Below the pieces are notes generated by a model. It searched no databases. It was not told the origin of the DNA and was given only the letters and a program-made list of their open reading frames with translations. A program made the translations under genes and the position numbers. This document shows, piece by piece, positions 18,516-29,763 of a DNA stretch of 64,000 nt (positions within the stretch are counted from its first letter, which is position 1; each line of letters starts with the position of its first letter). Source of the DNA: Corbicula japonica. Taxonomy: Eukaryota; Mollusca; Bivalvia; Venerida; Cyrenidae. The stretch covers positions 10,875,484 through 10,939,483 of the forward strand of contig JAZAYU010000005.1 of NCBI GenBank assembly GCA_038501625.1, in the 5' to 3' direction.

Positions 18516-21500
18516 ATGCCTGAAAAGAAAGCATCACAGAACAAGCCACCAGTTTACACACAGTCAATGTCAATAACTCCACCAAAGACTTCAAATGGCA
18601 AAAAGCGTAAGAAAGGAAAGAAGATAAAATTCAAGAAGCAGTTTGTTTCAATGACATCAATAATTAACTTGGAAAATGAGGATCCAGCTAGTTTTAATCA
18701 TAGAGGAAGCATGACTTTTAATGCAGACATGTCAGAGAGTAATGGAAACATTAAACATATTTACAGACCTTTAAGACAAGTGCAGAGTGAACATTCATTG
18801 ATTTCCTTAACAAAACTGCCACACCTGCCAAAACCACCTACACCATCTTCGTCATCAAATCAATCAATTCTGTCATGCACACCAAGGTCTGCATTAGGTG
18901 GTAGAACGCCAGTCACCCTGCCAGCAAACTTGCAACCTGGTGCTCACGAAAGGAGAAAGAAACTTCCAATACTGGCCGCTATAAAACCCGAAAACGAAAA
19001 GGCAGAAAGAGACAGATTTATGCGTGCTAATTACAATTATAATCCATTGTTCATATACAGATTTCCTGCAGATTCAGAGGTGCTTGAAAGGTTGGGAAAA
19101 CCATCAGATAAATATCTAAGTCAGGTAATAATAATTAATTCATTTGTTAATCCTTTCCTCCATATATACACCTTTATTGTGTGGGTGAACAGTGTAGATC
19201 GAGATCAGTGAGCACATCCCTGCTATCTGATCAGGATCTACACTGTTCACATTTAGATTTGTTAGGTTATTTCTGACAAAAATATGACCATTGCAGATCC
19301 TGATCAGATGGCACAAATGTGCTGGCTGATCTGGATCTGTAATGGTCACACATGCATAAAATGTGTATATTATAAATGGAGTAAAGGGTTAAATATAGGA
19401 ATGCCAGATGTTTGTAAAACCACTTTTATTTCATTGTTGATTCCTCTTGTAGTCAGGCTGGGATATGATTTTCAGTAGGGCTACATTGTCACTAAAACGG
19501 GACAAAAATGGTACAGTGAAACCCCTCTATAACGGACACCTAAGGGACTGAGGGAAAGTGTCCTTAATAGCGGGTTGTCCTTAATTGTGGGTTTAAATCA
19601 AGAAGAAGAGAGCACATTTGTTCTTTAAAAAATCGCCCATAATACCGGGGTGCCCGTAATATCGAGTGTCCATAATGAGGGGTTTTACTGTATTAGTCTT
19701 TCTTAGTTCACTGAATATTAATATAAGATACCAGTAAGGCAGTAAGCGACTTTTATTGGTGCATGCAGAGGCACTGAATTTTTGTTGTTTATTGTCCTTG
19801 AGGTTGATTATAATAAGTTCAAAGAACTTGTTTCACAATTGATTTAAGATAAATAATTTTATAATTACTTGTCATTTTATTATAACATATGCTAAAATTA
19901 CTCAGCATTATATAACATTATATTATATGCAGTGAGTATTATACTTTCTTGTTGGAGGTTTACAAGTAAATGCAAAAAAAGAATGGAGGTTTGAAATAAA
20001 ACATAAAATATAATTGATACCAAAACATAAGTGTTGAATTTGATGCATCACAGTGACTTGTTTTCTTGAGATTTATGAAACACTAGATTTTGTTTACACA
20101 TCTTATCTGACGTGCCAATATCGGGGATTTACATTTTAATCAAACTATAGTATCAGTAATTTAATTTGGTAATTGTTTTATAATCAATGATCTAGGCTTT
20201 GGTTTTGTTTAAAATGTTAAATCAGTGGAAGACAGAATTTAAATAGAAGATCAAAGCAGACTATTTGAAGTAACATAAATTGGGTTTTGCTTAAAAGTTT
20301 ATAGTTCTATAATTATCATCAATATTTTTTAAGCTAATGCATTACTTTTGCTTAATACTTAAGAATTCCAAACCATTTCAGTTTTCTAAATTTATGTGCA
20401 TTATGTTAAAATGTTTAAGAAATAATCTTTAAAAATCTTAATAGCATTTTAAGAAATTTAACACACATATTTAGTGATCCATATAATTACTTATTTTGCT
20501 CAAGAATAAAACTGACTTAAGAATTAGCTTCAAATTATTAGGTGATTTTTTATTTCATGAATAATGAATAATGTGTTACATATGATAAGAATATAAGCAA
20601 AAGAAATCTGTATACAAGTGTAAACCTTTTGTTTTGCTAAACATAACAAGTTATTGTACTAATAGTGTGCATGTAATAGGGCGTGCCCAAAAAAATGCGA
20701 GTGCAACAAAGGTGAAGTTTCAAACAATGTCTGAAATAAATTCACAACCTGCACTGTCCACCTTTTGTTCAGAAATAACCAAATAAATCAAACAGAAAAC
20801 TGTGTAGATCCTGATCAGATGGCATGAATTTTTGCCAGCAGATCTGGATCTACACTTTGGGTGCATGCCATAAAAAGCATTTCTGTGGAGGAAAGTGTTA
20901 ATGGTAGATAATAATATAATAAATTACACTCTTTCATTCTGCAAATATAGTTTAAAACCTATAAATTATTTAATGTAATTATGATGAATTTACTGTGGTA
21001 TACTTGTTAGGCCATACACATCATGGAAAATGCCCTATCCAAATATGGTACCTATGAAAACTTTGAGGAACAGACAGGTGGCAAGGTGCTACAACGATCC
21101 AGTATTATGGCTTTGATCCAACGCTACCTAAAACGTGAAGAACTTGAAAGGGAAATAATGGTGAATCTGTCGGAAGATTTGCTGTCACGAGGGTCAATGA
21201 CGCGGGTGAAAGGAAAGCCAACTCTGAATGTTCGGATCGTAGATCTGAGAGAGAACTGGGTGGAAGGGCTTCTCAGGCATGAAATAGGTAACAATAAGTT
21301 GTAACAAAAGATATGTCAGATTTGAAGCCTGCAATTAAAGTGCAAAAAGTTAGTGCAGTATACTGTTCCATTGCACTTCCTGAACTTTTGCTGTATTATG
21401 AATCAGTAATTATCCCTTTACTACATGGAATATGACTTATATCAAATAGGTGATCAGTGTAGATCCAGATCAGCCTACTTTATGCAATCTGGTCAAGATT

Positions 21501-24500
21501 TACACTTTGATTCTTGGTCAGAAAGAACCAAATAGGATATGCAAGCTGGTCTGAATCTAAACTGGTTAACCCTGTCCTCCATATATACGCCTTTTTACAC
21601 ATGTGCCACCAGTGTAGATCCAGATAAGCTGGCACATGTGTGCTGTCTGATCAGGCTCTGCACTGGATGCATTTTGTCAGAAATAACCTAACAAATCATA
21701 AAGTGAACAGTGCAGATCCTGATCAGACAGCACAGATGTGGCGGCTGATCTGGATTTACACTGTTTGCCCACACAATAAAGGTGTGTCTATGAACGAAAG
21801 GGTTAACATGACATAAAAGCCTTATCCATTGAGTAAAACGGTTGAGTACATGGTTGTTATGTTGAATCTTTCACCAGTGTATAGATGTTTGAAGTGCAGT
21901 TTGAAGGTTTTTGTCAGTTATTGCCTGATGTGGTCAAACACATACAAACCTTCAAACAACAAATGGCATGTCCGAAAAGTTGTTGACAACAAAAAATAAT
22001 TTTGTGAATAAAAAGGATTTTATCCAATGACTCCATGGACACAGCTTATATCTCTTGTGAGACTATTGTAGATCCAGATCATCCTGCACATCCATGCAAC
22101 CTGATTGGATCTGCACTTCATTAGATTATTTCTAACCAGAAAGTGACCAGTGTAGATCCAGATCAGAATGCATGGATGTGCAGACCAGTATGGATCTACG
22201 CTGGTTACCCATGTGAATAAAGGCATACACATGGTGTCAAGAGTTTAAGCAAAGTTCTATTAAGAATTGGTCTACATATATGAACAAGAAAAACAAAAAC
22301 TATATAAACTATGCTACTGTCACAATCTTGCCTTTTAATCATTCAATGGCATTAATTTGTGTCAATATTGTCTTAAGTAAGCATTTTTAATCTTTGTAAA
22401 ATAGACTTTGTAAATAGTAGCATTTCAAGATATTTAGTCATGCTATTAATTATGTTATTGCCAAAATTAGGTCTTATCAAATCGTCTTTCAAGGCTTGTG
22501 ACCGGATTAGCCAAAAATGTTTATTTTTCTATCATATCAATTTTACAATCAATTGGTTTGTTTATTATTTACAAGTAGATAATCTGTGAGCAATACATTT
22601 TAGAAACCTACTTTTTCATCCACATTTGAAATATAACCATTTCCTCCATATATACGCATGTGCGACCAGTAAATCCAGATCAGCCGGCACATCTTTGCCT
22701 TCTGATAAAGATCTGCACTGGTCGCATTTTGGTCAGAAATAATCTAAGGAATCAAAAAGCGAACAGTTTAGATCCTGATCAGACAGCACGGATGTGCCAG
22801 CTGATCTGGATCTAAACTGTTTGCCCATGCCATAAAGGTGTTTATATGGAGGAAATGGATAAACAATAGTTTGCAAACACTTGTCAGAGCTTGATATTGT
22901 TAAGAAAACTTCCCATTCCCAATACCTGGTATGTATATTTCTGCTCATATTGTACATTACTGTGATCAAAGTCATTATGTATACACTGTTTTCATTTTGC
23001 AATGAAAAATATTTGCTCTGTGGTGTGACTGCAATACAGGCCGCTCACAAAATATTGAACTGTGCTAAATGTTTTTACTTGTGGCATCAATGCTACAATG
23101 TTCTGCAAAAATTTGTGCTGTCATTAAATGCTTTGTCCTCAACATTGCTGCTCCTACAGCTATTCAAAAACTGATATTTCAAATTCTTGTTAATAGTTTG
23201 GTATGAAAAACTGGAAATATTTTGTATAATAATATATAATACATACATAATATATAATAATTTATTATATAAGAATTCAGTAATTTATTGGGTTTGTTTA
23301 AATATGAAAACATTTGAATTGTTTAGAGTAACAGTGAAGTTCACACATTTTAAACAACTGAAATGTTTTTCATACCCTGATAAATGCAATAAAATATGAA
23401 TTCATGTATGAAGAAATTTATAATGTTAATGTTAAAATTTATAATTGGGTTTCTTCATAGGTAAGCCTTTTATTGTAACAGGTATGTTTAAGTGAAGATC
23501 GGGATTAGCAGTAACACCTGCTCCTTGGTCAGAAATAACCTAATTAATCTCCAAGTGTAGATTGAGGTCAGGTTAAACTGTCCACCTATCCAATGAAAAT
23601 TTTAATATCTATGGAGTTAAGGGCTAATTGTCTATAGGGGTGTTTGCAGAATTTCATAAGGGAACACCTGTTTTCAACTGATGTCAGCGCTACTTCATTA
23701 TTTATGACAGACTGCTAAGCACAGGATTTGTTACAATTGAGACCCATGAAGACCCTGATCATCTGTACTGTATGATCAGGGTTGATACTGTTTGCTATTC
23801 AGTGGATAATTTCATTTAAAAAATTCTGTAAAACACCAATATAAAAAATGAATACAGTTACTCAATTGATTGAAAGGCAAATCCTTGCTGTCTGATCTGG
23901 ATCTGCACTATTTGCTTCCAGTTCAGAAATAATCTTATAGATCTAAAAATGAACAGTGCAGATCTTGATCTGACTGCACAGGCATGCCAGCTGATCCAGA
24001 TCTACCCTGGTCACTCGTGTGATCAAAGGCATAAATATGGAGTAAATGATTAACATATATTTGTATTTTCTGCAGGTACACATTATTTAAGGAGCTATAA
24101 TAACAAGTTCCATGATTGGTACAACTGGAAAATTAGAAAAGACCTCGGCATGAAACCTGCAAATCCGACAGAGGAGGGGTTGGCTTCCCTTCACAGTGTG
24201 TTAATGAGGAAAGACCCGTGTTTGTGGAGAATAGCATTACTGTACTATGTGGCTTACAAAGCAGCCTTCCTGTCATTGAAGGAACTGTTTAGGGACCTAG
24301 GGCAGTTTGTGAGTGACCCCTATGTGAGATGGGATTACTGTATTCGTGCCAAAAGGGGCCAAGGAGATACTTCAAATCCTGGTAAGAATGTAAACTGGTT
24401 TATGTAAGGAACCCTTAACTCCATGTTATCACATAAGTGCAAAAACCAATAAAAGTTCCATTTAAGGATTGAATCGATATGTGATGGTTTTCATTTGGGT

Positions 24501-25837
24501 ATGGAAAACAGTTGGGTTGTTTAAAGTGTGTGAAGCCCGAAGGGCATCACGCGTACTTTAAACAATCCAACTGTTTTTCATACCCAGATGAAAACCATTA
24601 AATATCGATTCAATCCTTATATTTACACACATTAATACTCTCTTTTATACAGATATTATTAGAAGAATTTTATATTACGGCTTTTTCGAATGGCTGTTAG
24701 ACAGCAAAATTGACGACAAAGTGAATGACGGCATGCTTTTTCACAGCAACTCGTGACAAAACGTGCGTGCTTGGCGACGTCACACATCACAACATTGTGC
24801 AATGTCCAATAAATTGTGACCGGTTCTACTTTAGCCACGCCTTTCAAATTATTACCTCACACTGTTTACCATTAGAAATTATGATTTGTTAGATGAATAA
24901 GACTTCATCGTAGAGGACAAAATTGAAGTGTAAATATTGAAATGTGAAGGAGGTATACCGTTTTTGCACTAAGGTGACTATGTGCAATGAGTGTAGAGAA
25001 TATTTATCAGCTTGCATATGTGAAAGTAAATGAGAAATTGAAGCATCATATAAAATCATAAAAAGAAAAGTGTATATAATGAGCTGCACATGTAAGGTTA
25101 TAATTTACACAATACAATATGCCACTAGAAGTAAAATAGATAATTTATGTCTACTGTGAACTCACATTCGTGGGGTACCAATTTTGTGAATTTCGTAGAA
25201 AGACCTACCTGCAAATTCAAATATTCCACCAAATACAGAGTTATTTATAAAAGTGATTTGAGAAAACTGAAAACTATGACTTAAAAATCGAGAGTGTCTA
25301 TTATAACTGTTTAACCAAATACTATGGTATCATTAATATTTCACTTTTGTTTAATATAAGTGCATATCATGCAAATTAAAGCAGAAATTGCACTATGTAG
25401 AAATGTCTTAAAAATATAATTGCGTAAATTTATACCAGCACGAATATGTCATTTGCGTCTTTCGTGTGCAAATTCGTCTCCGTGAAATTAAATGCTTACA
25501 AAGTACATGTATCATGAAATTTCTTGCCTGTGCATAGAAATGTATTCACAGTATTTTTATTCCTTGTAATTTCTCTTTTTCAGGTGGATTTTGTAAAGAC
25601 CAAGTGTACCTTGAAGGAGCTCTTCAGATCCTGAAAAATCGTAAAAATATTGACTTTCATTTACTTGTGCAGTTGGGCAAGATATCGTGGGAGGACATAG
25701 ACAAAGTTGTGCTGTTCGCTAATTTGGACGAGACAAAAGTGCCATTCTTTATGCAGGATTTGGGGGCTTATCACAAATATCTGGACAATATCTGTGAGGC
25801 GAACGATTTAACTGATGATATCTTGGACGGTGTGTAA
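18516..25837 (+). CDS. MATCAP: Microtubule-associated tyrosine carboxypeptidase (KIAA0895/MATCAP, DUF1704)
   Basis: Predicted zinc carboxypeptidase that removes the C-terminal tyrosine of alpha-tubulin on microtubules. Exons: 18516-19124, 21011-21287, 24076-24381, 25584-25837; 1446 nt, 481 aa, all GT-AG and phase-consistent. Residues 1-160 are a low-complexity basic and Ser/Pro-rich tail (KKRKKGKKIKFKK), plausibly for microtubule binding. The conserved domain starts near residue 174 (NYNPLFIYRFP). The active-site motif HEIGTH (HExxxH) is at residues 293-298, and its Gly codon is split by intron 2. NPTEEGLASLHS, VRWDYCIRAKRGQ, GGFCKDQVYLEG and VPFFMQDL follow, all typical of the family. Vertebrates have two paralogues, and which one this matches cannot be decided here. 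The substrate role is family knowledge. Confidence 0.93.
19146..19392. mobile_element. MITE family A, full copy (family description)
   Basis: An inverted-repeat element of about 230-250 bases. Ends are TTAACCCTTTCCTCCATATATA-like and the inverse TATATGGAGGAAAGGGTTAA. The interior alternates CAGTGTAGATCCNGATCAG, GCACATCTGTGC-like and TCTGATCAGGATCTACACTG blocks around a centre of GTCAGAAATAACCTAAT. More than 20 copies or fragments are in this window. This copy starts 21 bases past the MATCAP exon 1 donor. The overlapping DPDQ-type ORFs on both strands are artefacts of the repeat. Confidence 0.8.
19393..20756. other. MATCAP intron 1, AT-rich, no gene
   Basis: Very AT-rich. A short inverted pair at about 19515-19690 (AACCCCTCTATAACGGACACC against CCATAATGAGGGGTTTTACTGT) suggests a small decayed MITE. 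Confidence 0.4.
20757..20901. mobile_element. MITE family A, 5'-truncated copy
   Basis: Keeps the CAGAAATAACCAAATAAATC centre and right half, ending GGAGGAAAGTGTTAA. It is in MATCAP intron 1, about 110 bases before exon 2. Confidence 0.6.
21440..21805. mobile_element. Two adjacent MITE family A copies
   Basis: A diverged partial copy at about 21440-21565 abuts a full copy at 21566-21805 with ends GTTAACCC and GGGTTAAC. Both lie in MATCAP intron 2. Confidence 0.65.
22020..22246. mobile_element. MITE family A, diverged copy
   Basis: GACTCCATGGACACAGCTTAT subtype ends, with GTGTAGATCCAGATCAGAA inside. This subtype also occurs at about 26449, 40737 and 51748. Confidence 0.55.
22633..22862. mobile_element. 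MITE family A, full copy
   Basis: Ends CCATTTCCTCCATATATACG and TATATGGAGGAAATGG. It lies in MATCAP intron 2. Confidence 0.7.
23505..24054. mobile_element. MITE family A fragments (three)
   Basis: Partial copies at about 23505-23625, 23745-23800 and 23880-24054. The last ends about 20 bases before the MATCAP exon 3 acceptor at 24075, so repeat DNA is part of that splice-site region. Confidence 0.5.
24464..24622. repeat. Palindromic repeat in MATCAP intron 3
   Basis: Arms of about 70 bases (24464-24534 and 24549-24622). GGATTGAATCGATAT, TTTTCATTTGGGTATG and AACAGTTGG(G/A)TTGTTTAAAGT occur in both, inverted. The loop is about 15 bases (AAGCCCGAAGGGC). Probably a MITE extending toward about 24880. 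Confidence 0.7.
25148..25557. mobile_element. MITE-like element in MATCAP intron 3
   Basis: Ends CTACTGTGAA and TTCACAGTA are inverted, and the interior repeats reading GTGAATTTCGT and TTCGTGTGCAAATTCGT are scattered. Its right end is about 25 bases before the exon 4 acceptor. Confidence 0.4.
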
Positions 25838-25860
25838 CATGAGCAGCTTTGATTGGACCA

Positions 25861-26007
25861 GGGCCCAAGATCATAAAACTAAGTTTGGAGATCAGTCTCA
25901 AATCTCAAGGATTTGATTGGCTGAAATGGCGACTGGTCGCCATTTCAGCCAATCAGATGCTTGAGATTTGAGACTGATCTCCAGATTTAGTTTTATGATC
26001 TTGGGCA
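25861..26007. mobile_element. MITE family B, full copy (family description)
   Basis: A near-perfect palindrome of about 147 bases. Ends are GGGCCCAAGATCATAAAACT and its inverse. Inside are GAGATCAGTCTCAAATCTCA and GATTTGATTGGCTGAAATGG, with centre GCGACTGGTCGC. It starts 24 bases after the MATCAP stop codon, so it is probably transcribed in the 3' UTR. About a dozen copies or fragments occur in the window. Confidence 0.8.
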
Positions 26008-26017
26008 CAGTTCTGAG

Positions 26018-26247
26018 TTAACCCTTCACTCAATATATATGCCTTAGTGGCATTTGCGAACAGTGTAGATACAGATCGTCTGGCACATCCGTGCTGTCTA
26101 ATTAGGATATCCACAGTTTGCTTCTTGGTCAGAAATAATGGAATAAATCAAAAACATAATAAAACAATGCAGATCCTGATCAAATGGCACGATTGTGCCA
26201 GCCAATCTGGATTTCTACTGTTTTCCCATATACAGGGAAAGGGTTAA
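26018..26247. mobile_element. MITE family A, full copy
   Basis: Ends GTTAACCCTTCACTC and GGGAAAGGGTTAA. It follows the family B element at 25861-26007 with only about 10 bases between. Confidence 0.7.
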
Positions 26248-26448
26248 TCAGTTATATTAGGAGTTGTATGAATTAATGTGAATTACAACTCCATCTATTC
26301 AGCATCATACATTGCTTCTAGCCAACAAATCTGTCATTATTGGTAAAAGACAGGAAATTAAACATGAAACGATACAGTTAGCGGTAATGCTCCAATGAAG
26401 TAGGCTATTCTGTGTGATGTATGTGATAAATCCAGTGATTCCATGCAA

Positions 26449-26600
26449 TGTTTAACTCTTACTTGCATGGATATGGCTTATATCCCATGTGCAACCAGTG
26501 TAGACACAGATCAATCTGCATATCAATTTAGTCAGATTCGTATCTATACAGCTTGCTTTTAGATTCATTAGCTTATTTCTGACCAAGCAGCAAATGCAAG
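26449..26600. mobile_element. MITE family A, partial copy
   Basis: ACTCTTACTTGCATGGATATGGCTTATA end subtype with CCAGTGTAGACACAGATC. The right half is lost. Confidence 0.5.
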
Positions 26601-26744
26601 GAGCCTATCCGTATTTGCGGTTTCTTTGCAAAATTTACTTTATCGGCAGTTTCATTGCTTAAGCTACTGCTGTTCGTTGCTAAAAACAATGGAAGGCGAG
26701 CACATGTCCAACATTCCAGGAGCTAATATTACAGATATAAGGAA

Positions 26745-26875
26745 TATTGTACAAAAAAGATTGTGCATGAAACATAAGAATGCCTTAACTATGGATTGTA
26801 GTGTTTACTTTTTCAACGATTGTGGCCAAAATCTTGATTAAACTACAATCCATAGTTAAGATAGTTCCGTGCACA
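26745..26875. repeat. Inverted repeat with about 50-base loop
   Basis: TTAACTATGGATTGTAGT (about 26786-26803) and its complement (about 26843-26861) flank a short loop. Outer parts (TTGTGCA.../...TGCACAA) also pair. A plus ORF across it is unrecognised. Confidence 0.5.
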
Positions 26876-26880
26876 ACTTT

Positions 26881-28418
26881 TTATGCCCCCGCCATGAAAT
26901 GGCGACGGGCATTTAGAGTTGCTCCTGTCCGTCCGTCCGTCTCTCCATCCGTCCGTCCTTCCGTCCGTCTGTCCGTCCGTCCGTCCGTCCGATATTCTCG
27001 TGAACGCAACTCCTCCTACACTACTGGTGGGAATTTAATGAAACTTGACCAAAATGCTTGGCCTGATATGTAGTTGTGCATGAAGGTGGGGTTTCGCTCT
27101 TACATGTTCCGTTCAGAAGTTATGGCCCTTTGATAGTTCCATTTACATTAGTTTTAATAGGAGTATATCTCGTGAACACAACTCCTCCTACACTACTGGT
27201 GGGAATTTAATGAAACTTGACCACAATGCTTGGCCTGATATGTTGTTGTGCATAAAGGTGGGGTTTCGCTCTTACATGTTCCGTTCAGAAGTTATGGCCC
27301 TTTGATACTTCCATTTACATTAGTTTTAATAGGAGTATATCTCGTGAACGCAACTCCTCCTACACTACTGGTGGGAATTCAGTGAAACTTGACCACAATG
27401 CTTGGCCTGATATGTAGTTGTGCATGAAGGTAGGGTTTCGCTCTTACATGTTCGGTTCAGAAGTTATGGCCCTTTGATACTTCCATTTACATTAGTTTTA
27501 ATAGGAGTATATCTCGTGAACGCAACTCCTACACTACTGGTGGGAATTCAATGAAACTTGACCACAATGCTTAGCCTGATATGTTGTTGTGCATGAAGGT
27601 GGGGCTTTGCTCTTACATGTTCCGTTCAGAAGTTATGGCCCTTTGATACTTCCATTTACATTAGTTTTATTCTTATATTTTGTGTTAAGCAAAATATGCA
27701 TTTTGCCCATAACTTTAAAACTACTTGAGATACTGCCTTGAAACTTGAAATATATTTTCACCATCAAAATCTACATCATAACCAACAAGATCCATAACCC
27801 TGCTTCCAATATTTTTCAAATTATGCCCCTTTTTCACTTACATTTTGTGTTAAGCAAAATATACACTTGGCCCTTAACTTTCTTATGAAAGGAGGGATTT
27901 CAAAATAACTTGGCACAAATGTTCATCATGACAAGGTGGTGTGTCGCATACAACACCCATGCCTGTAGGTCCAAGGTCAAGGTCACTGTTACTAAAAATA
28001 GAAATTTCTTGCAAAATTGTGTCGGCTCTGTAACTTTGTTATTTGTCATTGGATTTTTAAATAACTTGGTTTAATCGATCACCATATTAAGACTGTGTGT
28101 CACATACATTCCCAAGCCTGTAGGTCCAAGGTCAAGGTCACTGTTCCTAAAAATAGAATTTTCTTCTCCAGGCTGTAACTTTGTTATGAATGGAGGGATT
28201 TCAAAATAACTTGGCACAAATGTTCACCATGACAAGGCAGTGTGTCCGCACAATACCCATGCCTGTAGATCCAAGGTCAAGGTCACTGTTACTAAAAATA
28301 GAATTTTCTTGTAATAGGAATATAATTGTCTCGTGAACACAACTTGTTCTACACTACTGCTGGGAGCTTTATGAAAAACCTATAGCGGGGGCATCCGTGT
28401 CCTTTGGACACATTTCTA
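26881..28418. mobile_element. Pearl/Helentron-like element with two tandem arrays
   Basis: The left end TATGCCCCCGCCATGAAATGGCG forms a hairpin. A (GTCC)n microsatellite follows at about 26930-26992. Then come four units of about 165 bases (27000-27665; landmarks GTATATCTCGTGAACGCAACT, CTACACTACTGGTGGGAATT, GTTCAGAAGTTATGGCCC) and two to three units of the CAAGGTCAAGGTCACTG type (27886-28320). The right end is GGCATCCGTGTCCTTTGGACAC then ATTTCTAGT. Terminal hairpins, tandem core and ACGG-type microsatellite match what is known of bivalve pearl elements. No transposase is present. The 90-codon VRPSVRPSV ORF is the microsatellite. Confidence 0.75.
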
Positions 28419-28542
28419 GTATAAAATTAAGCTTGTTAGTCTTGTACATATCAATTTTGTAATGATTGTTAATGTTTGTTTTTTGCTGGCAAATATTTCT
28501 TATGTTTATTGTCATGTACATATTTTAATGTACAAAAAAGAA

Positions 28543-28555
28543 ATAAAATGTCAAA
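28543..28555 (+). terminator. Candidate MATCAP poly(A) signal
   Basis: An AATAAA sits in an AT-rich tail that follows the Helentron-like element, about 2.7 kb after the stop codon. If used, the 3' UTR contains two MITEs and the whole tandem-core element. Nearer AATAAA matches fall inside MITEs, so the true site is uncertain. Confidence 0.25.
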
Positions 28556-28663
28556 ATACAAGATGGGTGTTTATTTCTTTTTAAAAGCCAGCTTGATAAA
28601 TTCATAATGCTGAGAAACACATGACCTGGCCCCAAAACTGTAACTAACAAGGTAACAGACTGG

Positions 28664-28785
28664 GGTCAAAGATGATAAAACTGAGATTGGAGACCTGTCT
28701 TAAATCTCAAGCATCTGATTTCAGCCAAATAGATGCTTGAGATCTGAGACTGGTTTCCATTCTCAGTTTTATAATATTAGGCCCA
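28664..28785. mobile_element. MITE family B copy with deleted centre
   Basis: Ends AAGATGATAAAACTGAGATTGGAGACC and CTCAGTTTTATAATATTAGG. The central GGCGACC palindrome is missing. Confidence 0.65.
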
Positions 28786-29029
28786 AATGCTAATCCTTGT
28801 CATACCATCTGTTTATATTCAACAGTCTCCTAAATGACTAATGACAAGCATGAGATTTCAGTCTCTTATTGCAACATATGTGTAATTAGCATTTGCAAGT
28901 AGTATCTTACATGTATTGCGCCGTTAGGGTCAGGGGTCAAAGTTAGAAAAATGTAAAAGCCTGAAATAAAGCAGGGGTCCAGGGGGCCAAAGGCCCCCGG
29001 AAGCTCCTGCATTTTAGTAAATTTCAAAA

Positions 29030-29250
29030 AAAGGTGAAATATGCATATCAGGAATCGCCACATTCAGAAAAAACAGCCTCCCCATACAGTCAAGAAGAAG
29101 AGAGGGAGAGAGCATGGTTAATGAAATGATCAGTTTCAAAAGAGACACCACTAACAATTAACAAAAATGAGAACCCGAGGGGTTACCGCCTTGGAACGGT
29201 CAGTGGCAAATGAAATTGCCACTGGGGGTTTAAACCAGGTTCTAGGGTGC
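29030..29250 (+). repeat. Interspersed SINE-like repeat, copy 2
   Basis: GGTGAAATATGCATATCAGG head, AAAAACAGCCTCCCCATACAG, and GGGGGTTTAAACCAGGTTCTAGGG tail. It matches 17150-17350 over its length with many differences. Confidence 0.5.
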
Positions 29251-29547
29251 ACCAACCTCACACTTGCCCCAACAGGTTCTCATATCACAAAACAAAAACA
29301 AGTTGACTTGGTGAAACAACTCCAAGGCTTATTCTTGTGTTTTCCCGAGACACAATTGTTCTAAAATACATTTTTTTCTCAACAATATATTCTTTTGTCA
29401 TGTTGAAAATTGACAATTGAGAATGTTTATAAATTATGTCAATCAAGCCACTGATTAGACTAAATGATATTTTCTCTCTTTTCATTACATGAAGAATCAC
29501 AAGGCTACAAAACTAAATCTTATGCTTGCGAAAATATTTTTTTATTA

Positions 29548-29763
29548 TTATTTTTTTAAACAAACAAAATTATAAGCGTACTTGATTGTCTTGACACAGC
29601 ACTCACAATATGCAGCGCCCGGAATATCGGGCTTTCTAAGCCAGATTTCCAACCTGTCACCGTTTTTGTCGCATTCTGAGAGCCATTCCGAATTCCATTT
29701 ATTTTTGACATCTATTTCTAGCGATTTGGTATCACAATCTGATTGTAAGAACTTCATTTTCAT
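29548..29763 (-). CDS. Possible exon with BED-like zinc-finger start (gene fragment)
   Basis: An open frame of 71 codons starts MKMKFLQSDC and runs KNKWNSEWLSECDKNGDRL, then IWLRKPDIPGAAYCECCVKTIKYA. The W..EWL...DKNGD...W and C-x2-C pattern resembles the first half of BED/TTF-type fingers seen in hAT-like transposase relatives of invertebrates. The matching His pair would have to lie in a further exon, which was not found. A GTACGC donor after CVKTIK (about 29582) fits an exon end. It could be a pseudogene or a domesticated-transposon fragment. Weak recognition. Confidence 0.3.
   Translation of the reverse strand: MKMKFLQSDCDTKSLEIDVKNKWNSEWLSECDKNGDRLEIWLRKPDIPGAAYCECCVKTIKYAYNFVCLKK

Noticed and set aside
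18516..19211. 231-codon reading of MATCAP exon 1 running to 19211
   Set aside because: The frame past 19124 is intron and MITE sequence; the GTAATA donor after LSQ joins exactly in phase to 21011.
22881..23174. 97-codon hydrophobic ORF in MATCAP intron 2
   Set aside because: Hydrophobic character is typical of T-rich DNA; no conserved motif.
26801..27073. 90-codon ORF with repeated RPSV residues
   Set aside because: It is the (GTCC)n microsatellite and flanking element DNA.
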